From DASZTV01 sp035547515 (GTDB taxonomy: Bacteria > Actinomycetota > Actinomycetes > JAFAQI01), in contig DASZUS010000097.1 of the NCBI GenBank assembly GCA_035547515.1, positions 1 to 40,703 on the forward strand: a stretch of DNA of 40,703 nt, read 5' to 3'. The stretch's first letter is position 1. Each line of letters opens with the position of its first letter. Both the position numbers and the translations under genes were made by a program. This document shows, one piece after another, positions 9,531 through 18,380 of the stretch. The notes beneath the pieces are model-generated. The model was not told the origin of the DNA. It saw nothing but the letters and a program-made list of their open reading frames with translations, and did not search any database.

Positions 9531-10744
9531 CGTGTGACCGTGGCCTCGGGACGTAGCGGCAGACTGAGGCGCACCTCGGTCCCGCTGGTGGCTGTCGAGC
9601 GGATCGTCGCGACGCCGCCGTGCCGCTCCATCCGGGCGAGGACGGACTCCCGGACGCCGAACCGGTCCGTCGGGATCCCGCGTACGTCGAAGCCCGTGCC
9701 GCGGTCCCGCACGTAGATGGTGATCTCGTCCGCGCTGGCTTCGGCGTAGACCGAGATCTGGTGCTCGCCCGAGTGCTTCGCCGCGTTGACGGCCGCCTCG
9801 CGCATCGCCTGGACGATCGGCTCTGCGGCCGAGCTCGCATCGTGGTCGCCGACAGCGACGACTTCGATCGTCACGTCGTACTCGTCCTCGACTTCGGCGC
9901 ACGCCGCCGCCACCATCGCCTGAACGGAGGAGGTGCTGGGAGACGGACGGTAGAGCCAGCCGCGCAGCTCTCGCTCCGAGTGACGGACCAGGCGGCGTAC
10001 CTGCTCCGGGTCGTCCGCGCGACGCCCGATCAAGGTGAGCGTCTGCAGCATCGAGTCGTGGACCCGCCCGGCGAGCTCCACGCGCTCGTGCTCGCGAATG
10101 CGTGCAGTGCGCTGCTCCGCCGCCTCGCGCCAGTACCGATGCAGCCAAGGCCCGAGGACCAGCAGCAGACCGAGGGCCACCACGACCGTCGGCAGAGCGG
10201 CGCGGCGCGCCACCGGGAACGCATTCTGGGTCGCGAGGAATGACGCCATGCCGGCAAGGACCAGTCCGCCGCCGGCGAGATAGCGCGCGGCAGTGCGTCC
10301 TCGCGCGCCTGACAGCGCCGCACGTCGCCGGTCGGCCACGCTTCGCCAGCGGTTGCGGCTGGCCTCGTCAGCCTGCCGCCACAGGATCGCCGCACCGGTC
10401 ACCGTCGCGGCCGCGGGCCAGAGCAGTGCTGCCCCGATGCCCAAGAGCTGGCCGACGAGCAGCATCGCGGCGCCGAGCGCGGCAAACCCCAGCAGCTGCA
10501 GCCGCACGGCGTCTGGCTCGGCCCGCTCGGCGCTGTTGTGGGCTTCGGGTACGACGACCCAGAACGCCGCGTAGAGGAGCACGCCGAGACCGCCGAGCAC
10601 GATAGACACGACAAAGCCGACCCGGAGGAGCTGCACGCTGATGCCGAGGTGCTCAGACAGGCCTGACGCGACGCCTGCGACCAGTCGGCCGTCGCGCTTG
10701 CGGTACAGCCGCCGAACCGATGGGGTTGGCTCCGCCCTGCGCAT
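9527..10744 (-). CDS. PspC-fused sensor histidine kinase
   Basis: A 405-residue membrane kinase. Residues 8-70 form a PspC domain (RDGRLVAGVASGLSEHLGI, then a hydrophobic helix ending in FWVVVPE). Further membrane helices follow at about 82-122 and 155-200. The HisKA_3 dimerisation domain carries the phospho-acceptor H229 in GRVHDSML, and a HATPase domain follows with the N-box EAAVNAAKHSG and a G1 box RDRGTGFD. There is no large extracellular sensor, so the PspC/membrane part probably senses envelope state directly, as proposed for LiaS-like intramembrane kinases. It overlaps the regulator gene and faces another PspC gene across a 113-bp promoter. Confidence 0.94.
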   Translation of the reverse strand: MRRAEPTPSVRRLYRKRDGRLVAGVASGLSEHLGISVQLLRVGFVVSIVLGGLGVLLYAAFWVVVPEAHNSAERAEPDAVRLQLLGFAALGAAMLLVGQLLGIGAALLWPAAATVTGAAILWRQADEASRNRWRSVADRRRAALSGARGRTAARYLAGGGLVLAGMASFLATQNAFPVARRAALPTVVVALGLLLVLGPWLHRYWREAAEQRTARIREHERVELAGRVHDSMLQTLTLIGRRADDPEQVRRLVRHSERELRGWLYRPSPSTSSVQAMVAAACAEVEDEYDVTIEVVAVGDHDASSAAEPIVQAMREAAVNAAKHSGEHQISVYAEASADEITIYVRDRGTGFDVRGIPTDRFGVRESVLARMERHGGVATIRSTATSGTEVRLSLPLRPEATVTR

Positions 10745-10794
10745 GGACAGATGGTCACACGCAACAGGGCCGGCGCAGCTTCCCGCGGGGAACT

Positions 10795-10823
10795 TCAGGG
10801 TCGATCTCAGGGTTCGTCCCTGA
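10795..10823. promoter_or_regulatory. TCAGGG repeat operator between divergent PspC genes
   Basis: TCAGGG occurs at 10795-10800 and 10807-10812, exactly 12 bases apart, and its reverse complement CCCTGA follows at 10818-10823 after five bases. This gives one direct repeat plus one perfect 6+6 inverted repeat. It lies in the 113-bp space between the kinase and the PspC/LiaF-like gene, 35 bp before the latter's ATG. It is a plausible binding site for the dimeric response regulator encoded at 8883-9530. Sequence is certain, role is inferred. Confidence 0.55.
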
Positions 10824-10857
10824 TGGCGTCGCGGCGCCGCGGCCTCACGATCGAGGC

Positions 10858-11997
10858 ATGACGACAGCTGAGATGCCGGCCTCCGGCCAGCGCCGGCTCG
10901 CCCGGGCCCACGACGGCCGGGTGCTTGCCGGCGTCTGCCAAGGCGCTGCGCGCTACTTCGACATTGATCCGGTGATCTTCCGGATCGTGCTCGCCGTACT
11001 CACCGTGTTCGGCGGTGCCGGCGTCATCATCTACGTCCTGGCGTGGGCGTTGATCCCCGATGAAGCGTCGCCCGAGACGCGCTTCGAGCGTTGGCTGACG
11101 ACGGGCGGCCGCTTCGACCTTCGCCAGGCCATCCTCCTCGCTTTGATCGCCATCATCGTCGTGATCTTCCTGGCCAATGCGCACATCTTCGGCCATGAGT
11201 ACGGCGCGGCCGCCGTAGCAGTGCTCGCGGCGCTCCTGCTGACCGAGCTGGTCGGCCGACGGCGAGGTCACGGCCTGTTCCCGCCGCGGCACCAGAGGGC
11301 GCAGCCACCGCCCGCGACCCAGGAGTCTGTGGCGACCTCGACGTCAGGCCCGTCGTCGATGGACTGGGTCGCCGCGCCCGTCGTGACTAAACCGCCACGG
11401 CAGCGAGCCTGGCTCGGGTGGTTGACCTTCGCGGCGATCGTGGTGGCAGCCGGGGTGGTCTGGTTGGTTGCCAGTTCAGGGGTAGCCCACCCGCAGCCCG
11501 CCGACACATTCGCCATCTGCGTGGCGGTCGCCGGCTTGGGCCTCGTCGTCGGTGCCTTCGTCGGGCGGGCCAGGGCGATGATCCCGGTCGGCTTGCTCCT
11601 GGCCGCACTGCTTGGCGTCGCGAACGCCCTCCCACGCGACCTCACATGGAGCGCAGGAACCCGCGACTGGGTACCGGTCCCCAGCGATCTCGCGTCTTCC
11701 TACGTGCTCGGCGCAGGCAAGGCCGACCTGGACCTCACGCGCCTGGACCCGGCGACGTCGGCGACCGTCAATGCGCGCATCGGCGCCGGACGCCTCGTAG
11801 TGACGGTCCCGAGGGGGATGGGCCTGGACGTCTCGGCGGATGTCGGCGCGGGGCGGGTCTACCTGCTCGGCCACGAGGAGGACGGAACTGGCGTCAAGAC
11901 CGGGATGTCGCTGCCGCCAGCGGCGCACAAAGGAACTCTGACTCTGCATCTGCAGGGCGGATTCGCTGATCTGGAGGTGCACGATGCGAAGCCATGA
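10858..11997 (+). CDS. PspC-domain membrane protein with LiaF-like C-terminus
   Basis: A 379-residue membrane protein. The N-terminal PspC domain (about 12-70: AHDGRVLAGVCQGAARYFDI, then ALIPDE) mirrors that of the divergent kinase. Several hydrophobic helices follow (about 88-105, 112-132, 180-200 and 210-250). The final 110 residues are soluble and beta-rich (GKADLDLTRL, INARIGAGRL-like strands, VSADVGAGRVYLLG), resembling the LiaF/YvqF and DUF4097-type beta-solenoid. ATG 10858 is chosen because the PspC domain begins right after it. It overlaps the small gene at 11984. By analogy with LiaF it may restrain or tune the kinase; this is inference. Confidence 0.88.
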   Translation: MTTAEMPASGQRRLARAHDGRVLAGVCQGAARYFDIDPVIFRIVLAVLTVFGGAGVIIYVLAWALIPDEASPETRFERWLTTGGRFDLRQAILLALIAIIVVIFLANAHIFGHEYGAAAVAVLAALLLTELVGRRRGHGLFPPRHQRAQPPPATQESVATSTSGPSSMDWVAAPVVTKPPRQRAWLGWLTFAAIVVAAGVVWLVASSGVAHPQPADTFAICVAVAGLGLVVGAFVGRARAMIPVGLLLAALLGVANALPRDLTWSAGTRDWVPVPSDLASSYVLGAGKADLDLTRLDPATSATVNARIGAGRLVVTVPRGMGLDVSADVGAGRVYLLGHEEDGTGVKTGMSLPPAAHKGTLTLHLQGGFADLEVHDAKP

Positions 11998-12229
11998 GCT
12001 CGACCCGTGGTCACTGGTGTTCGGGGTGGCGTTCCTGTCCGTGTCGGGCGGCTACCTGCTCACGCATACGACGGACGTCCATCTTCACTGGCTGCTGATC
12101 GTCCCGGCGACGTTGATCGTCATAGGTGTCGCGATCTTCGGCGCAGTGGCGAGCCGGATGAACGCAACCGCGACACCGCCGGATGGGCCGTCAGAGGTCG
12201 ACGTCGATGACGACCGGCGCGTGATCTGA
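11984..12229 (+). CDS. Small two-helix membrane protein
   Basis: An 81-residue protein with two predicted membrane helices, about residues 8-26 (WSLVFGVAFLSVSGGYLL) and 34-55 (HWLLIVPATLIVIGVAIFG), and an acidic cytoplasmic tail. It overlaps the PspC/LiaF-like gene by 14 bp, so it is translationally coupled and belongs to the same envelope module. I do not recognise a named family. Its 3' end overlaps the convergent exonuclease III gene by 39 bp. Coding potential is supported by its position and the clean amphipathic-free hydrophobic segments, not by homology I can name. Confidence 0.75.
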   Translation: MRSHELDPWSLVFGVAFLSVSGGYLLTHTTDVHLHWLLIVPATLIVIGVAIFGAVASRMNATATPPDGPSEVDVDDDRRVI

Positions 12230-13012
12230 CGGGCCGGTGCCCTTTCGCGCGTCCCGGTCGACGTACGCGTCCTTGACGGCATCGGCGACCGGTGGTGTCG
12301 CGTAGAACAGGTCGATCCGCATGCCCTGGTTCTTGTGGAACATTCCCGCGCGGTAGTCCCAGTAGGTGTACGGGGTGTCGTACTTCATCGCGCGCGGCAC
12401 CACGTCGTGCAGGCCCAGGTCGCGCAGCGCCTTCAGCGCATCGCGCTCGGGCTTGGTGACGTGGGTCGAGTCGGTGAACTTGGTGATGTCCCAGACGTCG
12501 TCGTCGGTCGGGATGATGTTGAAGTCCCCGGTGATCGCGAAGCGCTCGTGGTGTGCCAGCTCGGCCGACGTCGCCGTGCGAAGCGCCGCGAGCCATGCGA
12601 GCTTGTACGTGTAGTGCGGGCTGTCCAGGGTCCGCCCGTTCGGGACGTAGAGCGACCAGATGCGGATGCCTCCACAGGTCGCACCGACGGCGCGCGCCTC
12701 GACCTTGGGCGGCGCGCCGATCAGCGCGGGGTCGTCCTCGTCGGGCGGAGGGTCGTACGCCGGCTGGCCGACGAAGTCACGCGTGATGTCCTCCAGGCCG
12801 ACGCGGGACAGGATCGCGACGCCGTTCCAGCGGCCCTCGCCGTGCGCGGCGATCTCGTACCCGAGCTCCTCGGCGCGCTCGCCGGGGAACGCGTCCGAGG
12901 CGCACTTGATCTCCTGCAGGCACAGCACGTCGGGCTGCGCGAGCTCCAGCCACTCGTTGAGCCGGGGCAACCGGGCGCCCACGGAGTTGACGTTCCACGT
13001 GGCGATCCGCAT
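12191..13012 (-). CDS. xthA: Exodeoxyribonuclease III
   Basis: A 273-residue AP endonuclease/3'-5' exonuclease of the ExoIII family, which acts in base-excision repair. The metal site begins with N7 in TWNVNSVGARLPRL and the glutamate of LCLQEIKC; GDFNIIPTDDD supplies the Asp/Asn pair and SDHAPVVIDVDL at the C-terminus supplies the final Asp-His dyad. Length is typical. No ribosome-binding site precedes ATG 13012; instead TAAGGT stands six bases upstream, suggesting leaderless expression from the bidirectional region shared with the deaminase gene. The 3' end overlaps the small membrane protein gene. Confidence 0.96.
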   Translation of the reverse strand: MRIATWNVNSVGARLPRLNEWLELAQPDVLCLQEIKCASDAFPGERAEELGYEIAAHGEGRWNGVAILSRVGLEDITRDFVGQPAYDPPPDEDDPALIGAPPKVEARAVGATCGGIRIWSLYVPNGRTLDSPHYTYKLAWLAALRTATSAELAHHERFAITGDFNIIPTDDDVWDITKFTDSTHVTKPERDALKALRDLGLHDVVPRAMKYDTPYTYWDYRAGMFHKNQGMRIDLFYATPPVADAVKDAYVDRDARKGTGPSDHAPVVIDVDL

Positions 13013-13045
13013 CCCGTCACCTTAAGAGGCCTCTAGTGTCAGGCC
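13013..13045. promoter_or_regulatory. Bidirectional leaderless promoter region
   Basis: The 33 bp between two divergent start codons hold two TAnnnT boxes, each exactly six bases from a start: TAAGGT on minus (13024-13019) for exonuclease III at 13012, and TAGTGT on plus (13034-13039) for the deaminase at 13046. Neither gene has a ribosome-binding site. The mirrored spacing strongly suggests two leaderless transcripts leaving one short region. Confidence 0.6.
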
Positions 13046-14107
13046 ATGACGGAGGCGGACCTGGTCGCGCTTCCCAAAGCGCACTTGCATCTGCACCTGA
13101 CCGGTGGCATGCGTCATGCGACGCTTGTCGATCTCGCCGAGCGATACGGCATCAACCTGCCGGAGCGGCTGGTTGACGACGTCTCGGACGACTGGCGGCT
13201 GCTGGGCTGGCCGCGCTTCCAGCGGCTCTACGACCTGGCACGCGGCGTGCTGCGGTCTCCCGCCGACATCGACCGGCTGATCCGCGAGATAGCGGAAGAC
13301 GAGGTCGCGAACGGATCGCGGTGGCTCGAGCTGCAGATCACGCCGACCGGCTACGCCGCGCGGCTTGGCGACCTGGTCACCGCGATGGAGGTGTTCTGCG
13401 AGGCCGCGGCTCAGGCCGAGACCTCGACCGGGGTCGGCGTACGGCTGATCGTGGCTGCGAACCGGACCCGGCCGCCGTGGGAGGCCGAGACCCTCGCCCG
13501 GTTGGCTGTCAGGCACGCCGCGCACGGCGTGATCGGCTTCGGCCTGTCCAACGACGAGCGGCAAGGCCCGCCGGAGAGCTTCGCCAAGGCGTTTCGGATC
13601 GCTCGCGAGGGTGGGCTTCGCGCGATGCCGCACGCCGGCGAGCTGCTGGGAGCGGAGTCGGTGGCACGGACCGTCCGGGCGCTCGACCCGGTGCGGATCG
13701 GCCACGGCGTCAGGGCCGTCGAGGACGTCGCGGTCATGGGCTTGCTCGCCGACCGCCGGATCGCCTGCGAGGTGTGCCCGGCGTCGAACCTCGCACTCGG
13801 CCTGTTTGCCGATCCTGCCGACCTGCCGGTGCAACGGCTCGAGCGGGCCGGCGTGCCGGTCGTCGTCGCGGCCGACGACCCGCTGCTGTTCGGGGCCTCG
13901 CTTGTCGACCAGTACGCGCTGCTACGGGACCGGCTCGGCTACACGCGGGCGGACCTGGCACGGCTGGCCAAAGCGTCGATCACCCACTCGGCGATGCCTC
14001 CGGACCAGGCCAGTCGAGCATTGGCCGACATCGACGCATGGGAGACGCGTGAGCCCGCGGTCGCCGATGACGGCCGCGGGCCCACGACGTCGGCTAGCTC
14101 AGCGTGA
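13046..14107 (+). CDS. Adenosine deaminase-like amidohydrolase
   Basis: A 353-residue metal-dependent hydrolase of the adenosine/AMP deaminase family. Zinc ligands H15 and H17 lie in HLHLHLTGG, the catalytic glutamate E199 in HAGE, H220 in GHGVRA, and the acidic pair D277 D278 in AADDPLLFG. The position usually occupied by aspartate after the HxH motif (HLDG) is threonine here (HLTG, T19); in mouse adenosine deaminase that aspartate contacts the ribose, so the substrate may not be adenosine. I recall HFTG variants of this kind in other actinobacteria. A strong GC-rich hairpin lies within the last codons. The start is ATG 13046, apparently leaderless. Confidence 0.88.
   Translation: MTEADLVALPKAHLHLHLTGGMRHATLVDLAERYGINLPERLVDDVSDDWRLLGWPRFQRLYDLARGVLRSPADIDRLIREIAEDEVANGSRWLELQITPTGYAARLGDLVTAMEVFCEAAAQAETSTGVGVRLIVAANRTRPPWEAETLARLAVRHAAHGVIGFGLSNDERQGPPESFAKAFRIAREGGLRAMPHAGELLGAESVARTVRALDPVRIGHGVRAVEDVAVMGLLADRRIACEVCPASNLALGLFADPADLPVQRLERAGVPVVVAADDPLLFGASLVDQYALLRDRLGYTRADLARLAKASITHSAMPPDQASRALADIDAWETREPAVADDGRGPTTSASSA
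14053..14081. terminator. GC-rich hairpin at a convergent gene junction
   Basis: GCCCGCGG (14053-14060) pairs perfectly with CCGCGGGC (14074-14081), and the stem can extend inward by a G-U and two more pairs, leaving a seven-base loop. It lies inside the end of the deaminase gene and just beyond the stop of the convergent cupredoxin-like gene, so it could end transcription from either side. There is no U tract, common in GC-rich actinobacteria. Function is inferred. Confidence 0.4.
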
Positions 14108-14951
14108 CGAGTTTCCACATCCCCATGGCGAAGTGCGGCTGGCCGGTCATCTCATCGGGCCAGAAGCAGGCGATCACGTACTTGCCGGCGGGCATCTGGA
14201 GGTGCAGTGCCGTCGCCGTGTGAGGTGAGAACACGCCGCTGCCGGTCGATGCCTTCAGCGCCCACGGCGGGTTGCGCTCCGACCCGGACTTGATGTAGGC
14301 GGTGACGTCGGCGCCCGTGGTGGACTCCTTCACCCGCTGCAGCACCAGGAAGTGCGGCTGGTTAGCGGTGTTCCGCAGTTTCACCCAGCCGTCGGCCGGC
14401 AAGGTCGACGGCGACACCCATTGCTCGTTGCCGTTACCCGTGACGGTGACCGAGGTCGGTACGGCGGGACGGGACGCGATCGGCCCGGTGACGGTGAGGG
14501 TTGCGTGCGCACCGCCGTCCTGGTCGATGGCGTAGTAGGTGCCCGGCGTCAGCATCGTGCTGAAGGTTGCAACCTTGCCGCCGATCGAGTCGGCGCCGCC
14601 GAGCCAGGTCACCCGGTGGTCGAGCCTGTGAATGGCGCTGAGGTTGGCGCCCTGGTCGATCCCGTTCTTTGCATCCGCGCGGAACTTTGCCATCGAGTAG
14701 CCCTTGTGCAGGCGCACGATCTGGATCGTGTGGTCGCCCTTCGCGGCAGTGAACGCGATGGTGACCCGGCCCGCCTGGAAGGTCTTGCTCGGGCTGACCG
14801 TGAAGGCGTTGTTCTGCTCAGCAACCTTGATGACGAGCGCGGAGCTCCTGGTGCTGGGTTGGGCTTGCGCGGCCGTGCTGCCGACCCCCGTGATCGCTGT
14901 GATGCCCGCGGCGGCCACCGCCGCGGACCAGCGCACTCGGCTAGTGATCAA
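14094..14951 (-). CDS. Secreted tandem cupredoxin-like protein
   Basis: A 285-residue exported protein. Residues 1-31 are a signal peptide (SRVRW, a hydrophobic core, then STAAQAQP). Two beta-sandwich domains follow, about 38-155 and 165-285. The second has a possible type I copper site: H in NQPHFLVL, C in VIACFWPD, and H and M in GQPHFAMGM, the order His-Cys-His-Met of cupredoxins. The first domain has histidines but no cysteine and is probably structural. The start is TTG 14951 behind AAGGAGGG. It is divergent from typA and its last 14 bp overlap the deaminase gene. An electron-transfer or copper-binding role outside the cell is possible but unproven. Confidence 0.8.
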   Translation of the reverse strand: MITSRVRWSAAVAAAGITAITGVGSTAAQAQPSTRSSALVIKVAEQNNAFTVSPSKTFQAGRVTIAFTAAKGDHTIQIVRLHKGYSMAKFRADAKNGIDQGANLSAIHRLDHRVTWLGGADSIGGKVATFSTMLTPGTYYAIDQDGGAHATLTVTGPIASRPAVPTSVTVTGNGNEQWVSPSTLPADGWVKLRNTANQPHFLVLQRVKESTTGADVTAYIKSGSERNPPWALKASTGSGVFSPHTATALHLQMPAGKYVIACFWPDEMTGQPHFAMGMWKLVTLS

Positions 14952-15087
14952 TGTCCCTCCTTGTCGCGCGAGGTGCCTCCTAGCACCCCACGGCGGCGGA
15001 CGTTAGCACTGTGCAAATAGCGTCCTCGGCGCAACCGGCTGCCGCGTGTCGCCGCGGCGCCCGCCGCCGTCCGTAGCCTGGAATGTC
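14952..15087. promoter_or_regulatory. Divergent promoter region, cupredoxin-like gene and typA
   Basis: On plus, TAGCCT (15074-15079) is eight bases before GTG 15088 of typA, with no ribosome-binding site. On minus, TGCTAACGT (15008-15000) is an extended -10 candidate for the cupredoxin-like gene, whose leader contains AAGGAGGG. A 9-bp palindrome GCACTGTGC (15006-15014) overlaps that -10 and might bind a repressor. Assignments are by eye. Confidence 0.4.
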
Positions 15088-16935
<1,848 letters not shown>

Positions 16936-17878
16936 CGCCGGTCAAGTCCGCTGAGACCGCCCACAGTCGAGCGGCGACTTCCGGGTCCTTCGACTCCGGG
17001 ATCGAGTCGACCCGCTTGGGATATCCGAAGGACTCGGCGATCCCGTTGGGCCCGAAGTACTCGCCGCCGCGCACGTCAGGTGCGGTCGCGGCGTAGAGCT
17101 GCGGGAGCGCGCCTTGCGCCGCCGACTGGCTGATCAGCCGCGCCCCTATCGGCATCACCAGGCGCTTGACGATGTTGTCCTGCGCGCTGACCGCGACCAG
17201 GTTCGTCGCCGACGTACCGGGATGGGCCGCGACCGCGATCGCCGGTACGCCGGCGTCCGCGAGCTTGCGCTGGAGCTCATAGGTGAACAGCAGGTTGGCG
17301 AGCTTGGTGTTCGAGTACACGATCCATCTCCGGTACCGCCGTTGCGCCATCAGGTCGTCGAAGTCGATGTGGCCGCCCTTGTGAGCGTTGCTGCTGACCG
17401 TGACAACGCGGGCGCTGGGTGCGCCGAGCAGGCAGGGGAGCAGCAGCCCGGTGAGAGCGAAGTGCCCAAGATGGTTCGTGCCGAACTGCATCTCGAAGCC
17501 ATCGGCCGTGCTCGCCCGTGGGATGGCCATGACGCCGGCGTTGTTGACCAGCAGGTCGATCGCCGGGTACGACGAGCCGACCGCGTCCGCGAATGCGCGG
17601 ATGCTGGCGAGATCGGCCAGGTCGAGCGAGCGGTGGTCGAGGTCGGCGTCGGGGACCTCTGCGATGATCCGAGCCACCGCCTCCTTGCCGCGCACGTCGC
17701 TGCGGGAGGCGACGACGACGCGGGCGCCGCGCCGGGCGAGCTCGAGAGCCGTGTGGTAGCCGAGGCCGCTGTTCGCACCCGTGACCACCGCGACCTTGCC
17801 CGACTGGTCCGGAATGTCCGCCGCTTTCCATCTCGTCATGTGCGGATGATGGCACTCGGGCGGGGAATGTCAGCAGGC

Positions 17879-17896
17879 GTGCGCTACGTTACGCAC
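17879..17896. promoter_or_regulatory. Palindromic element with symmetric -10 (TACGTTA)
   Basis: An 18-bp imperfect palindrome has arms GTGCG and CGCAC and a central ACGT. At its core TACGTTA (17885-17891) reads TACGTT on plus and TAACGT on minus, both fitting TAnnnT. On minus it would start a short leader for the dehydrogenase at 17839; on plus it would start the candidate RNA at about 17897. It could be a bidirectional promoter that is also an operator. Confidence 0.45.
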
Positions 17897-18042
17897 ACGG
17901 ACACCGCAAGGTGGCCGTCCGGCTCGTTCCATGGCCCCCGGTCCTAACCTTTGTCGCTTCGAGCGAACCTTTGCCGAGAGGCAGACCTGGCGAGCCGGGC
18001 TTTACGAAGGCCTCGGAGACTCAACCCTCCGAGGTTTTCGTA
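17897..18042 (+). ncRNA. Candidate structured small RNA
   Basis: This gene-free stretch contains a series of stems. CGGACACC folds back on GGT and GTCCG around a GCAA tetraloop (17898-17921). TCGCT/AGCGA closes on TCG (about 17953-17965). TGCC/GGCA closes on a GAGA tetraloop (about 17974-17985). A CC-GGC stem follows, then a 16-bp terminal stem (18003-18042). The octamer AACCTTTG occurs twice, flanking the second stem. A TAnnnT box ends seven bases before the first stem. No protein-coding frame here looks real. I do not recognise a named RNA family. A new sRNA is my reading, but it could instead be a leader or a 3' structure of unannotated transcripts. Confidence 0.4.
18003..18042 (+). terminator. 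16-bp stem-loop, probable intrinsic terminator
   Basis: Bases 18003-18018 pair with 18027-18042 over 16 positions, 14 Watson-Crick and two G-U, around an eight-base loop. The inner core is CCTCGGAG/CTCCGAGG. Read on plus, the core is followed by TTTT, so it can act as a terminator for the candidate RNA. It also contains the stop codon of the convergent minus-strand gene at 18021, and may shape the 3' end of that transcript as well. Confidence 0.6.
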
Positions 18043-18368
18043 TGCCTGCGCCGCGGCGCCAGCCGACCGAAGTGCACCGGCTCGTCGAGGTCGATGTCGG
18101 CCATCGCACCGCGCAGAAGCTGAAGCGCGTTGCGGGTGACCGCATCAGCGTCTGCCAGCTCGAGCTCGAGCTCGACCGCGACGCCCGCGGGACCCTCGCC
18201 GAACCCGATCGCGACGACCGCCGCCGCACGTTCGGTCGGCGGCAAGGTGGCGAGCGCCTCGTAGAGCCGGGCGATCAGCTCGGTGTCGTCGAGGCCCTCC
18301 GGCGCCCGCACGTTGTCGGCGATCGTCCCGGGGGCGATCGGCCGCAGTCGCCGCGGGCGCTCTTCCAT
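18021..18368 (-). CDS. Small conserved-looking protein, sigma region 4-like
   Basis: A 115-residue acidic protein of unknown function. The middle (about 35-95) reads like the helix-turn-helix region of sigma factors: ALATLPPTERAAAVVAIGF, then two more helices ending NALQLLRGAMADID. It lacks the core region 2 of a sigma factor, so it is not one by itself. ATG 18368 has no ribosome-binding site but a TAGCGT box six bases upstream, whose first three bases are the stop codon of the LLM oxidoreductase gene. It may therefore be expressed both from the upstream gene and from its own start. Function is open. Confidence 0.65.
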   Translation of the reverse strand: MEERPRRLRPIAPGTIADNVRAPEGLDDTELIARLYEALATLPPTERAAAVVAIGFGEGPAGVAVELELELADADAVTRNALQLLRGAMADIDLDEPVHFGRLAPRRRHTKTSEG

Positions 18369-18380
18369 CGGTAAACGCTA
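18369..18380 (-). promoter_or_regulatory. Leaderless -10 box built on a stop codon
   Basis: On minus, TAGCGT (18380-18375) is followed by six bases and then ATG 18368. Its TAG is the termination codon of the upstream oxidoreductase gene. The spacing matches the other leaderless candidates in the window. Confidence 0.4.

Noticed and set aside
17940..18010. Possible tRNA or known riboswitch
   Set aside because: No cloverleaf, no GGTTCGA-type T arm, no CCA-compatible end, and no core of a riboswitch class that I recognise.
17911..18374. Plus-strand frames overlapping the candidate RNA and the small gene
   Set aside because: No ribosome-binding site, arginine/proline-rich composition, and the strong stem-loop lies within them.
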